The position numbers were made by a program, and so were the translations under genes. This document shows, piece after piece, positions 11,545-23,167 of a stretch of DNA of 59,856 bases; within the stretch, counting starts at the first letter, position 1, and each line of letters starts with the position of its first letter. Origin of the DNA: Laetiporus sulphureus 93-53 (lineage: Eukaryota > Basidiomycota > Agaricomycetes > Polyporales > Laetiporaceae). The notes below the pieces were generated by a model. It was not told the origin of the DNA, made no database searches, and saw nothing but the letters and a program-made list of their open reading frames with translations. The DNA is taken from positions 215,452 through 275,307 of the forward strand of contig NW_024468511.1 in assembly GCF_001632365.1 (NCBI RefSeq), given 5' to 3'.

Positions 11545-12459
11545 TGTCATGGCACATTAGATCCTGTGCCCTAAGGCAAAGAAATGGCAGCAAGGTGCTT
11601 GCCAGCATCCAGTGACCTGCACAAAAAAGGGGTTTGCCCAGGAAGGGTCAAACCAGGCATGCAGTGACATGCAGCCTGAAAAAGGGGCTCAAAGGGCCCT
11701 TAGCCTTATGCTCACAACAAGGGGGTGAATTGGCTGTTAGGCCACATGAAATAGGTGAATGAATCTAAGGTCTTCCCTTAGATCCTCATGTGCTTATATA
11801 CATGTAGTGGTGGACCCTGAGTACCCTAACTATGATGTACTTACTGGGGTCCTGTCCTGTCTACATGTGAACATATTGCCAAAACCAGTAATGGTTCTGG
11901 ACCTTGCTATAGCAACTATCTATAAAGGCCGTGGATACACCAAGGTAATCCTACTTTACCCAATGAGATAATTGCCTGACGGTGGTGCCACTATTTGAGT
12001 AGCTGAAGTGGTGCCACTTATTGAGTGGCCAATGGGGGGTCTGCCATAGCACATATTCTAATGCTGGTGCTACTATTTGGCAGCCATGTAGTTGGTGCTG
12101 CTATTGAGCAGCGAATTGGGTGCTTGCTAGCTTGGTGGTCCAATGAGCATGGGTAAGCCTATTGTGGGCCAAAGAGTTTTATTCTGGGCAAGTGGCCTGA
12201 TGTCACGTGACCAACACCTGATAACTTCCAAATAGGGCAAGTGATCAGTGTCACGTGACTGGGTGGCTGAATCATGGGCACTTGATGGTTATGTGGTAGA
12301 CACAGTCATATCCGCAATGTATGTGGTGGTATTGTGCTGTTTGTCTAAATACCCACTTTGTGAGACCAATATGAAGGTTGGCATCCGAATAACCACTTGT
12401 GGTTGCCGAATGATGACTTTATTGGTGCAAAAAGAAAGGTGCCACTTAATACTGTGACA
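11545..12459 (+). repeat. Solo family-B LTR with 5-bp target duplication
   Basis: 915 bases from TGTCATGG to ACTGTGACA, flanked by GCAGA at 11540-11544 and 12460-12464. The same family occurs at 1-535 and, inverted, at 26740-27735. The coiled-coil gene reads on across it. It is a solo LTR left by recombination, with no internal region present. CACGTG palindromes lie at 12204-12209 and 12252-12257. The first ~100 bases are more divergent from the 26740 copy than the rest. Confidence 0.9.
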
Positions 12460-13179
12460 GCAGAGCACAGTGCTCACCAAGAACATGTACAGACACTGGA
12501 CAAGGTGCCACCAAAGCTGAATGTCGAGATGCCTGAGCCGGAGGTAGAGCGCACTGCTCACCAAGAACCCATGCAGACACCGAACAAGGTGCCGCCATAG
12601 CCTTCCCTTGATGCTCCCTTCACCTTCGATCCTGAAGAGTTGCCCAAGCACTTCTCACTGCCAGACCTTGAAGGGTTTGCCAAGCACTTCCTACTGCCAG
12701 AGTCACAAACACATGCAGGTTCCAGCATGGACATAAAGATGTCCGTGCAGGCTGCCACGAGAAAGGACCAATATAAAGCTGCAAGATGAGCTGGCCAAAA
12801 GGCCTCCAGGCAACATCGAAGGAGAGGAGAATTGGAAGCATGGGCTGCTACGGGAAAGACCATCACCACACCTGCCACGAGGAAGACCGATTCCCTCAGC
12901 TTGGCCAACGTTGAGACCAGAATGCATGAGAGAAAGGAGGATTCTGATTCTGCTCCTGATCTGCCAAGTTCAGGGTCAGAAACTTCTCTCAAATCGCAAG
13001 TGCAGATTACCATGCCTCGGATAAGCAAGGCCGCAGTGGAATCCGATTCTGATCCTGCTCCAAATTCAGGGTCAGAAACTTCTCGTAAATGGCAAGCACA
13101 GGTTGCCATGTCTGGCACGAGCAAGGCTGCTTTCCCCAGTCTGGCTGATATTGAGGCAAGGATGCTTGCACAGTCTTGA

Positions 13180-13816
13180 CAAAGGGAACACAGCACAGGA
13201 TGCCCCTCCCACATTGAGTATGTAAGAGCAGAGGCTCTCGTGCTTTTCGGTATCTGCTTCTGTGCTGGTATCTGTGCTGGACTCTTTAGCTAGTATCACC
13301 GTGTCAGACATCATGTGTGCGTTTATGACTGTACTGTATTGTACTTTGGTCTACTTCAGTCATCAATGTGAGCTTGCACTTATTTCTGTTGGATGGACCA
13401 CAGTCACCGTCTGTTCTCTCCAGCAGAGCTGAGAGATGTGAAAGCAGGCAATCACATCAGTCAACACTAATGTGATTAGAGGAAGAGTCTCTGCAATGGG
13501 CACTTGAGTCAATCTAAGAGGGTGCATGAAGCACATATAGATCTAGATCACCCAATGATCTCAATTGTCTCCAAATTAAGTACACCAAATCAGTCTCCCA
13601 TTGTCCGGATGATTCTTCAGATGACCCTTATAGCAACGCATCCTGACAGTGTTGACCATTAGGAGCAGTCTTCAGCATCTATCTCTGCCCCAGTGACCCA
13701 CTGAGGCCTCTATCTCTGCCCCGACGACCCTCATTCAGCAATGCATCCTGACAGTGTTGACCATCACAAGCAGTCTCTCATCTATCATTGCTTGACATCT
13801 ACCCATAGCCCTGTTC
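13180..13816. other. Intergenic sequence with a duplicated phrase
   Basis: No convincing gene is visible. The phrase GCAACGCATCCTGACAGTG / GCAATGCATCCTGACAGTG followed by TTGACCAT occurs twice (about 13632-13660 and 13738-13762), together with CTATCTCTGCCCC twice, so this is a decayed direct duplication of roughly 105 bases. It is probably the left part of the Plavaka-type element or its flank; I could not define a terminal inverted repeat. Confidence 0.4.
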
Positions 13817-16800
13817 ATGCCTGCCCATCCTTCTGCGCTTTCTCATTGGCAACAGTGGTACTCATCTGCCATTCACACAACTGCGGTTTCTGACAATGCA
13901 GTCCTCATTCACGTGAACACCACTGATGCAGTTCCCAATAAGAAAAGAGTGGCTGATACCACTGACAATCTTGCTTATCACATCATGACGATGACCATCG
14001 CTGATGAAGGCCCTCGTGTGGATGCACAACCCAGTAAACTGTGGATGACACGAAACCAGTTCCAAGCAACGCAGCCTGTTCTCGAAAAGACTATAGATGC
14101 CTCCCTAGCGAATGCCCTTCTTGACACTTTTCAAAGGATGACATCATTCCATTTCATAAGTTCCCTTCCTACCTCATCTTTGTGCAGTGCTGCCCATGCC
14201 CACCCTTCCTCACGTGCACCTCAACCTCAGATCACCAGCTCTAGATAGAGATTCCGAAAATCTGCCACCCAGATGTCAGAATGCTGCAGAGTTTGCAGTT
14301 CAGCAGCAACTACACTCCGCCACTCTCATTCATCATGATATTGCTGTATGAGAAGAAAGCCAAACTTCCGCCAATGTTGGAGCTATACTATGAGCTCCAC
14401 ACATCTCTCCAAATGGCAAGCCAGTCCCTCAAGTTTCTTGACCGTCAAGATGGTCACATGCTAGTGATCTGTCAGGAACTATCAACTTGGTTGGCTCAGC
14501 TACGAGAGGTTGTTACAAGATGGAGCAAGGTCATCAGCTTGCCAGCAGAACTGAGGGTAGTGGACACAAGTGAGCTTGTCTGTCTGACATACTATCTGGC
14601 ATTTGCTGATATCATCATTTCCAGGTCATCATTTTGAGCGCCCAATAGATCGCTATTCAGAGCTCACGCAGATCTGCTTTTTGCTCACATATATTTGCAA
14701 AGTCATCCTTGGGCTCAGTCGGCATGGCAGTGACCTCAACATCATACTCTGGATGATTTGCCAACAAGTGGACGATGCAGATGCCCCATTACCTCCACAA
14801 ACCTTAGGTCAAATGCCTTCTATGGTTGACACAATCGCATCCAAGTTTCAGATGGATGGCGAGACCACTGTCCATGCAGTATATCCGGAGTGCAATGTGC
14901 ATTACAATCATGAAGATGGCCCTGCATCCTATCCCTTGACATGTATGAATCAGCCAACACCACAGTCCCACTGCAGTGCTCGTCTTCTTGACCAGAATGG
15001 GTCTCTGTTGAAGACCTTCACCCATCACAGGTTTGATGACTATCTTTCTGGCATTTTCTCTCGACGAGATCTCGAGAAGCACATCGAGGAATTCTGTGCT
15101 GATTTAGATGGACCTGCCCCACCAGTCATGGAAACTCCCTTCCATGGTGAGTTCCTTCAAGGCTTCCACGGTCCAGATGAGAAGTGCTTCGTCAGCCTCA
15201 TTGAGGGGGAGGCATGACTAGTCTTCGTGACGTGCATTGATTTCTTTGCTACTGATGATATGAAAGTCCGTGGTCCGAGTACAACAGTTGGTATCATTGC
15301 CCTAGCGTGTCTTAATTTACCCATTGAGATATGTATGTTACAAGGCTGAGAATATGTATCTCGTGGGCATCATCCCTGGTCTGACTGAGCCTTCACTCAC
15401 AGAACTGAACCACTACACTAATCCTGTCATTGATGACATGCTCGTCATGTGGTATACTGGGCTATGACTTACTCAGACCACACTGCACCCAGAAGGACTG
15501 CTGGTAAAATGTGCAATAGCTATTGTTGTATGTGATCTCCCATCAGCTCGCAAAACCTCTCAGCTCGCTTCGTCCATCTCCAAGATCTTCAGCTCCATGT
15601 GTGACTGCTGGGAAGTGCGGGACGATTGGAGAAACATAGTCAAGAATTGGCGGAGCTTGCACGGACGTTCTGATTATACAGAGTGGCACATCCGCAATGT
15701 GGATGTCATGCAGTCAGCGGCCGAAGCATGGTGGGATGCAAAGACTGTCGCTGAGCAGGACACCATCTTCGCAAAGCATGGTATTCGATGGTCTCCATTC
15801 TGGAGATTACCATACTGAAATCCTTGTCAACAGCTCATCATTGACAGTATGCACTGCCTGCTTGAAGGTGCTGTCAAGTTTCACTGTCTACACGCTCTCG
15901 AGCTCACCGATACTGCTGCTCATGTCAAACCTGCAAGACCACCTGCTTTCACTTGGACTTTCAGTCACTCCAACATTTTTGACGATGAGCCACTCATAAA
16001 TGCTGAAGAGGCACTGACCGTTGCGATTGCCACTGACAGTTTGGCTGAGGTGGACCATGCTGTTGAGGACAGACTGGCAGCCTCTGACCAGTGGAGTCAG
16101 AAGGAGTTGAAAGATCTCAATCATATTCACAGAGCACTCACTTCGAAGCTCCAAGATGATGGTGAGGTCATCAAACCCAGCATTTGTTCCCTTTCTGGTC
16201 TGCAGAGCTACCTTGCCAATTGCCTACGCCGTTCTCTCACCTGTGTACTAGAAAATGTACACGGTGTGACCATACCCTCCAAAAGTTGTGGCTGAGTGAC
16301 TAAGGTTGATATTGCACATGCATTGGTTCAATGGGTCAGTCATTCATCAAATTGTGGTGATGTGATACAATTAAGCATCTATGACACCCAAGAAAATCCA
16401 GCAGTATTGATACCATCAAGATCACAATGCCCGCAGTGCTTGACCGCCTCCGCCATGTCATCCAACATGCAGAAACCCCATCCTGGGTCAGCTCTGTGCC
16501 ATATAACTTTGGTGCTGCTGCAGCTGGTATGCCTAAAGTGGACAAGTGGTGTACCGTGTTCACCATCCACCTTCCTATCACCTTCATCCTCCTTTTGGGT
16601 CTAGGCTCGCTGTGTGCTTCCGACGACAACACATCTGCATTGAGTCAGATCTTGGACCACACTATGCAGCTCGTTTGTGCGGTACTACTCGCATGCAAAC
16701 ATGCAACCACTCTGAGTCACATCCAACACTACCAACAATACATGCAGAACTACGTCAGCCAGTTGTCCACTCTGTTCCCGAACCTAGAACATGAATCTAT

Positions 16801-17827
16801 CCATCATATGGCCTTTCACATTTCTGATTTTCTCAAGCTTTTTGGCCCGGTTCATTCCTGGTGGTGTTTTCCCTTTGAAAGGCTGATCGGTAAACTGCAA
16901 TGTCTACCAATAGACCACAAATTCAGTGCGCATTTTTTTCTCTTCTCGCTGTTGCATATTGAATTGTATAAAAAGGTGAGCTTGAGGGAACTATGCATAG
17001 CACATTCTTGCATGGAGCGAATCTAAGGCAATGGCTCTCTTGATCTGATGCTCCAGACGGTGTTTGACAGTGCAAGATACTTTTCGAAAAGCTGTACAGA
17101 GAAATGCTCAGCGATGGAGCTCATATCTGTGAGATTATCACTGCCGATGAGGAAGCAGTGAAGGAACTTCCTATGACAAAGACTCCTGAGGATCTCAAGA
17201 CACTTATCACTCTCCCATGAGTCCCTCTGCGGGCTCGCCTTCATGTCAATCATATCATCTTTGCTCGAGCACGCACGCACATCAGCAATAGCCTGGTTAT
17301 GTTCTATCCACATGGCAACCGTTCATCTCCCACAATCGCAGGCTCTATTGAACACATTTATATCATAGATGGACATCCTCGCTTCACTGTTCGTCGATAC
17401 CTCCCAGCAGTGTTGAACGGCCCGGATCCTTTCACTCGATGGTTCAACTTTCCAGCCCGAACATGGTCAACGGAGAGGTCCCAAACACTAGAGAAGGTGA
17501 AAGTTCAGTGGGTGCTCTCACAGTTCGCTGAATATGCTATTTTCAAGGATCATGTCATTGTATTAGAACTAAATCAGGTAGGTATTGCCCGTCTTCCTAC
17601 TTGGACCACTCACTCACATCTGTCCAAGATGTAACTTTTCAGTGTGGTTTCATTTTGATCTACACCCATTGGAACTAGTGTCATGAACTGTACGCAATTC
17701 TCTCCTGCTGTCTCTTCGCGACTCACTGATGGCTCTGCTTGGAAGACAAAAATTCTCTGCCTCCTCACTGCTCTCCCATGTTGCCTTTATCAACGCTTCG
17801 ACTGTGGAAGCAAAATTATCGCCCTTG
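13817..17827 (+). mobile_element. Decayed Plavaka/CACTA-type DNA transposon
   Basis: The stretch carries successive fragments of the large transposase seen in agaricomycete Plavaka elements (Tnp2-like, EnSpm/CACTA superfamily). Frames change repeatedly and stops are common. The terminal inverted repeats were not found, so the limits are those of the coding remnants. The right side is interrupted by the complete Gypsy element at 17828; the flank resumes at 27758 after the CCTTG duplication. Confidence 0.7.
14281..17634 (+). pseudogene. Plavaka-type (Tnp2-like) transposase remnant
   Basis: Fragments in order: an N-terminal zinc-ribbon-like piece (VHAVYPECNVHYN, about 14870-14910, normally C-x2-C with a second half, here damaged); SARLLDQNGS and TFTHHRFDDYLSG (14980-15050); a conserved central segment WRLPY then IIDSMHCLLEGAVKFHCLHALEL (15800-15905, in two frames); a helical region (15990-16290); PYNFGAAAAGMPKVDKW (about 16500); the C-terminal domain with GPVHSWWCFPFERLIGKLQ (about 16846-16902); and a final segment GSIEHIYI..RRYLPAVLNGPDPFTRWFNFPARTWS (17340-17465), ending at a likely intron donor at 17578 (GTAGGT). 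At least six frame changes or stops separate these. Such enzymes cut and paste DNA transposons; this copy is dead. Confidence 0.72.
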
Positions 17828-18547
17828 TGTCACAGATTTTCACCACAAAGTCCTCACGTGACTTCTCTCACACAACAGATCATGTGCTTCATCAATATCT
17901 CATGCCACTCAGCCACAGACACGATGCGTAGAGATCAGGTGATAGTCCACATCACATGTTATGGTCCAGACCCGCGGATGATACGGTCGGACCTGTCTAT
18001 TCCAGGATACAATAGAGGCACCCATTTGAGAACAAAGGAAACAAGGACTATTATTATGCATCGGCCTTCCACTTCCTATTAGTTTAGCCAGAAGCCTAGA
18101 TAGGCACGATGTTCACACCAGAGAACAAAAGGGAAACCAAGATAGGCACGATGAGCACACGCATTACTGCAGCAACCATCGATCTTCCCACTTATTGATC
18201 TACTTCTGGACATCCTATTGTTTCATGTATGGCCATTAGCTTATACCCGTAGATAGGTAGCTTAGGTAAGATAGCCCGCTGTACATGTATATAAGACCAG
18301 CCATGTAGAGGACGAAACTTCAGATTGTTTCTCCTCATCTACCATCTGTAGCACCCACTGAGCTTACCAGCTCCTTGATATATCTTTCACCCTTTCCTGC
18401 ACCTCCCACATCGACTAGTAAGTCAGAGGCTCTTGTGCCACATAGGGTTCAGGGGGATTCATTGGGATCAGGGGGATCAGGGCAGCACGTTCCACGTGAC
18501 TGCCCCTTTTTAGTCTTTTTGATCTCTTGTCCGGTGGTACCATGACA
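17828..18547 (+). repeat. 5' LTR, family A
   Basis: 720 bases, TGTCACAG ... CATGACA. Promoter elements sit inside it: TATATAA at 18288-18294 and a predicted start AGATTGTTTCT at 18322-18332. CACGTG occurs near 17857 and near 18494; a third site present in copy A is mutated to CATGTG here (17881). Confidence 0.93.
18288..18332 (+). promoter_or_regulatory. LTR core promoter and predicted transcript start
   Basis: TATATAA at 18288-18294 is followed 34 bases later by AGATTGTTTCT (18322-18332). The spacing fits a TATA-directed start at or very near 18322. The same 11 bases are complementary to the primer-binding site just after the LTR, which independently supports this as the RNA 5' end. Confidence 0.7.
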
Positions 18548-18549
18548 TT

Positions 18550-18560
18550 AGAAACAATCT
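18550..18560 (+). other. Primer-binding site complementary to element's own RNA 5' end
   Basis: AGAAACAATCT lies two bases after the 5' LTR and is the exact reverse complement of AGATTGTTTCT at 18322-18332 in the LTR. A tRNA-primed element would be expected to show a longer match to a tRNA 3' end finishing in TGG at this spot; none is seen. In Tf1 of fission yeast the first 11 bases of the transcript fold back onto the PBS and are cleaved to prime reverse transcription. The same arrangement is inferred here. Confidence 0.75.
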
Positions 18561-18584
18561 GACAATTTTCTGCGCTCCTGCTTA

Positions 18585-19439
18585 GTGTCTAACACAAGCG
18601 GCCATGTATTTTCAGTGCAAGCAGTTTCAGCCATAGCGCGTGGCTTTTTTGACACACATTCCAATCTGATCTCTACCTGGCGTGAGCCTCAGCAAGACTC
18701 TGAGCTGCCCAAAGCCTCAAAGTGCAAGGCCACCCCCAGGATCAACCTCGATGCCCACTACAAGCATCAGGAAACCAACAAGGAGCGTGGAAGGCTCCTC
18801 ACCCTTGCCTCACTAGGCGCCTCATCTACAGACAGGCAGAGAGCAGCAGCCAGGGTTGTTGATACTATGCACATTATAAAGCGCAGAATCATCCGCAAGC
18901 CTCGCGATCACACCCCACCACTCGAACACTACAAGCCCAGATGAGGACGCCTCACCACTGGTGGTCGCAAGCCAGCACCACCTCCAGAACTCATCACATC
19001 TAATGCAGTTCCTCCCCCCATCATCGCTCCTATTCCAGTTCGGCCCCTTCTGAACTTTGTAAAGACCAACACCGTCGCCCGTCCCATTCGCCCACTCCCA
19101 TCTAGAGTCAGGCTGACAATCCATATCGAGACCCTCACAAAGCAGGTAGATGCTACCTGCTTCAGGCTCCAGCCTATACTAGAAGCATTCTCATATCGTC
19201 TCAAGGACGAGCATCAGAGACCCATCTACAGCCTCGTGACAGAGCTTGATAAGGTCTGTGCTGACCTACACACTGTAACATGCACCTACATGTTCATCGA
19301 GAAACAGGTCATCAATACAGTCTGCCTGGAAATAGGGAGCATTAGCTTCAAGCAGATAGGGAAAGAGGAAAGGTTGCAGAAGATTGCCAAAGCCCTGGTC
19401 TTTATCGCGAAGAAGCGATACTTGAACTTTTTGTATTAG
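18585..19439 (+). pseudogene. Upstream reading frame between PBS and gag
   Basis: A frame of about 285 codons from ATG 18585 to TAG 19437, with one internal TGA at 18942-18944. The middle is basic and proline-rich (KRRIIRKPRDHTPP; APPPELI; PPPIIAPIPVRP), and the last third looks helical (LTKQVDATCFRLQPILEAFS; LEIGSISFKQIGKEERLQKIAKAL). It precedes the gag ATG by only 21 bases, so the two were probably expressed in tandem. It has no CCHC knuckle. It could be an extra accessory protein or a split N-terminal gag; I do not recognise it. Confidence 0.55.
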
Positions 19440-19460
19440 CCTACATATCTTTACATCACA

Positions 19461-20890
19461 ATGGAGGGAGCTGATCGAGCATACGCATCGACATTCAGAC
19501 AGAGAATGGATGACATACTCCACACAAATGTCGAAACACCACACGATGGCAGTAGCCCACGTGCCTCGCAGCGCAACTCACCTGAACCTGGGCTAGGGCC
19601 CCAGGATTCCACATCACAAGTTGGAGGACCCACATCCCCGACACCATCACTCCTTCCTGCTTATGTCCCCCCATCTGGGAGTTTGACGGACACCAATTCA
19701 AGCATCTAGAAGATGCACTCAGACAGTCCGCCCCCGGTGAAGTCCCGGATCACATCCGAGAATGGGTAATCATCGCAATGAAGCTTACGGTCAGCACTGA
19801 AGTCACCAAGGTCTACAATGTGCTCGGGAACAAGATGTACGAGCACAAAAAGGCCTTCGAATCAATGATCCAAAATAACAAAAGCGAACACCGACTCAAG
19901 GAGGCAGTCCTCCAGACAGAAATCGGAAAGCTTAAGGATAGGATCCTCGTGCAAGATGCGCATATGACAGTTTTGAACGATGAACTCTCAGGGACCCAAG
20001 CAGCAATGCTTGACATCGGCAAGGAAATAATGGAAATCACGTCAGCTAACACTAAGCTGTGACATGAGCTAGCTTCGCTCAAAGCAAGCGGTGTCACTGT
20101 GATGCAAGGTCAAACATCCGGTACGGTCCAATCGCAGAAGCCACACATCAAAATTGCTGAGCCTCCACACTACTCGGGCAAAGGAAGTCTAGAGGACTAG
20201 CTCCAACAACTCGGTATATGGATATAGTGGAACGAGATCAATGATGATGAACACAAGATTACCACGGCCCTGCTGCATTTGGAAGGAGGCGCGTTCACAT
20301 ACATGTCCGAATACATGACCAGGGCAGCGGCACGGCAGGCACTTGGCACATGGGAAGACTTCGTCAACATTCTCAAAGTAAACTACAGGACCCTTGACCC
20401 GAACAAGGATGTGCAGCAGCATTTGAAGGAGATCTGCAGCAAGACGTATCCCACAATGGTATCCTTCGCAGAACAGTTCTGTCAATGGGCCACTAAGACC
20501 AACTTAGGGCACACTGCACTCATCGGTTACATTGCTGAGCACCGAAGCAAGGACGTACACCAGGCAATGGTCACACGAGACAGTCTGGGAATTTCTGACC
20601 CCATCACATGGCCGGAATACCTCGACCTATGTCTTCAACTGGAGTCCAAGTTCAGGGCTGACAAGGCAGGACAGCGTGGAATGGTAACAACATCATCATC
20701 ATGGGCACCACGGGCTCCGAAAGACCCTAACACAATGGTTGTGGATCGAGTATCCACACTTACCAAGGAGCAAGAAGGATGGCTGGAAAAGAAGCTGTGC
20801 ATACGATGCAGGAAACACCCCTTCATTTTTAAACAGCAATGCCCAGACCCCAAGTACAAGGACAAATTTGAAATGCCAAAGCGGGGTTAA
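19461..20890 (+). pseudogene. Gypsy gag (capsid) remnant
   Basis: It begins MEGADRAYASTFRQRMDD at 19461. The frame is broken at 19707 and picks up at 19778 with a coiled-coil region, then a TGA at 20060-20062. The capsid-like core follows (KIAEPPHYSGKG, AFTYMSEYM, about 20150-20650), ending in a Cys/His knuckle-like segment (LCIRCRKHPFIFKQQCPD, about 20796-20850) and a stop at 20888. Within the core two TAG codons occur (20200, 20226). Retrotransposon gag assembles the virus-like particle and packages RNA. Order and composition make the call good although pairwise similarity could not be tested. Confidence 0.75.
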
Positions 20891-21139
20891 GCAACCAGGG
20901 CAATATCAACAACGGCATCATCCACCAGCTCCGATGACAGCAAGGCGAGGGAAGAAGCAGTCTGTGCTTTCATCGCCAGCTATGACGTGAAGGGAAAGGA
21001 AAAGGAGGCAGAACCGGAACCGGCCATCGAAGCGGCTAGGATCACGGAGGTAGAAGATGATGAGGATTTTCTTCAGCGAGTTCTCTGAGGTCTGGCCAGA
21101 GTTCCCATAGACATTGTAATAGTACCTACTCGCTCTCGC

Positions 21140-21697
21140 ATGTACCAGTATCAAGTTTTTTTATACATCACATCTACTGGTTTGTCAAAACACGCGATCG
21201 ATTTACCTGTTCATCTCAAACAGGGAGTAAGGGAAGTCCAGACTGAGGCGCTCCTCGATTCAGGAGCATATTCTTGTTACATCAACCCGTGGCTGGTTGA
21301 TCAGTTGAATCTTGCTACGATCTCACTTGAGAAGGAGATCAGGGTCTATAATGCAGACGCATCTCACAACAAGGGTGGAACCATTAAGAAAAGGGTTCTT
21401 CTAAGTATAACGATCGGAAACCACACAAGCAGACAAAGTCTTCTGGTTACTGATATAGGTCACAAGGACATCATACTAGACATGAGCTTCCTCAAGGAGC
21501 ATAATCCCAAAGTGGATTGGGGAAAACTCACAGTCAATTTCACCCAGTGCCCACACAGATGCGCACCCTCACAGGTAGCAGTCCAGGAGGAGGACCTGGA
21601 AGACACAAACATCCCCCACATCGAAGACCTGATGGAGTTTGTCGATTCTCAGGAGTTAGGTGACAACTGGAACGATATAGACAGCTTCATCAGATAG
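21140..21697 (+). pseudogene. Gypsy aspartic protease domain
   Basis: Open for 185 codons. The retropepsin signature is ALLDSGAYSCYI (about residues 40-51; catalytic Asp in DSG), and the second conserved part is HKDIILDMSFLKEHNPKVDW (about residues 112-131), typical of Gypsy proteases. It cleaves the polyprotein. A TAG at 21695 separates it from RT; another stop (TAG at 21725) lies in the gap, so pol is broken here. Confidence 0.85.
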
Positions 21698-21745
21698 GTG
21701 TCATTATCAGAAGACCCCGATGCATAGGCCGTAGCATCACTCATT

Positions 21746-23155
21746 ATGGGTCTTGACACCAAGAGGAATCAGGATAGAGCACCGCAAAAAGAAGAACAGG
21801 ACAAAGACTACTGGTCAGCCTATGTCCCCAAACACTTCCATGAGTATGGCGATGTGTTCTCCAAGAAGCAGTCAGAACGAATGCTCACAAGAAAGCCCTA
21901 TGATCATCCAATCGAACTTGTTCCAGAGGCATCGTTACCATGCCCGGCAAAGTTATATCCTATGAACCTACAGGAAAGAAATTCGCTCGACACGTGGATA
22001 GACCAAGAGTTGGCCAAAGGTTACATCAAGAAATCAAGGAGTCCAACTGCAGCACCCATCTTCTTCGTTAAAAAGAAAGATGGATCACTGAGGCTCGTAC
22101 AAGATTACAGGAACCTCAACGCAGTCACGAAGAAGAACAAGTTCCCAATCCCATGCATTTCGGACCTCATCGACAGACTCTCACATGCTAGCATATTTAC
22201 GAAGCTTGATCTGAGATGGAGGTTCAACAACATAAGGATTAGGGAGGGAGACGAAGAAAAAGCCACCTTCATCACACATCGTGGCCTCTTCGAACCCACT
22301 GTAATGTACTTCGGTTTCTGCAATGCTCCTAGCACCTTCCAAACAATGATGAATACAGTCCTCAAAGACTTGATTCGCACTGGAAAGGTGGTAGTCTACC
22401 TAGACAACATCCTCATATTTACGGATGATCTCGAAGAACACCGACGACTAGTAAAAGCAGTTCTACAGCGTCTCTGGGACAATGACTTATACGCCAAACT
22501 GGAGAAATGCTTCTTTGAACAGTCCTCAATCGAGTATCTTGGCATGATCATTAGCAAGAACTCGGTACAGATGGACCCTGCTAAAGTTAAAGGTGTACTT
22601 GGCTGGCCTGCACCTACTAAGGTCAAACAAGTACAGGCCTTTTTAGGATTCACGAATCTCTGCAGGCGATTTATAAAGGACTTTGCGAGACTCGCACAGC
22701 CCTTAACGCTTCTCACCTGTAAGGACGTGCCCTGGCAATGGAAGGAAGAGCAAGACCAAGCCTTCAGTGCACTCAAAATGGCGTTCACCTCAGCCCTGAT
22801 CTTACAACTCCCCAATGACACTGTGCTATACCATCTAGAGACAGACTCTTCAGGCTACGCAACTGGTGCAGTACTCGAACAACTAGGAGAGGACAAGCTA
22901 TGGCATCCAGTCGCATACTACTCTAAGTCACTCAACGAACATGAGCAGAACTACGAGATTTACAACAAAGAGATGCTTGCTATTATGCAGGCACTAGAAG
23001 AATACCGGCACTATTTAGAAGGACACCTAGAACCCATTGAGATTTGGTCAGACCATCTCAACCTTACATACTTCCGTCAGGCACAGAAATTATCCCAGCG
23101 CCAAGCGCGCTGGTCACTATTCCTCACACTTTTTAATTTTGTACTTAGTTACTGA
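21746..23155 (+). pseudogene. Gypsy reverse transcriptase and RNase H
   Basis: An uninterrupted 469-codon frame. RT motifs: KKKDGSLRLVQDYRNLN, FTKLDLRWRFNNIRI, YFGFCNAPSTFQTMMN, and the catalytic box reads YLDNILIF. The second catalytic Asp of the usual YLDD is therefore Asn (GAC to AAC), and also GAY after KLDL is altered to RWRF. Later parts are FLGFTNLCRRFIKDFA (thumb/connection) and RNase H beginning LETDSSGYATGAVL. The fold is complete, but with Asp lost at the active site the enzyme should be inactive. The frame ends at 23155; compared with the canonical ...LSYRPGK there is a TGA at 23153-23155 in place of an Arg codon. Confidence 0.9.
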
Positions 23156-23167
23156 CCTGGAAAGACT

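Larger units (their letters stand above)
3795..13179 (+). pseudogene. Decayed coiled-coil repeat gene, split by two insertions
   Basis: I do not recognise this gene. Coding-looking pieces occur at 3795-4127 (hydrophobic N-terminal stretch), 4220-4710, 4785-5780, 11498-11544, and 12465-13179 after removal of a LINE and a solo LTR. The core (4785-5780) is heptad-rich coiled coil built from a loose repeat of roughly 20-35 residues containing H/C-S-A-H-Q-E-L-x-Q-T-L and T-S-E-L-D-V. The part after the insertions continues the same repeat, then becomes Ser/Asp-rich (about 12940-13180, with SDS/SGSETS phrases). There is a stop at 5103-5105 and several frame changes. It could be a host structural protein or an uncharacterised transposon-borne gene. 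Function unknown. Confidence 0.55.

Noticed and set aside
13180..13816. CRISPR-like or tandem satellite array, from the doubled phrases
   Set aside because: Only two diverged copies at about 105-base spacing in a eukaryotic context; a simple decayed duplication explains it.
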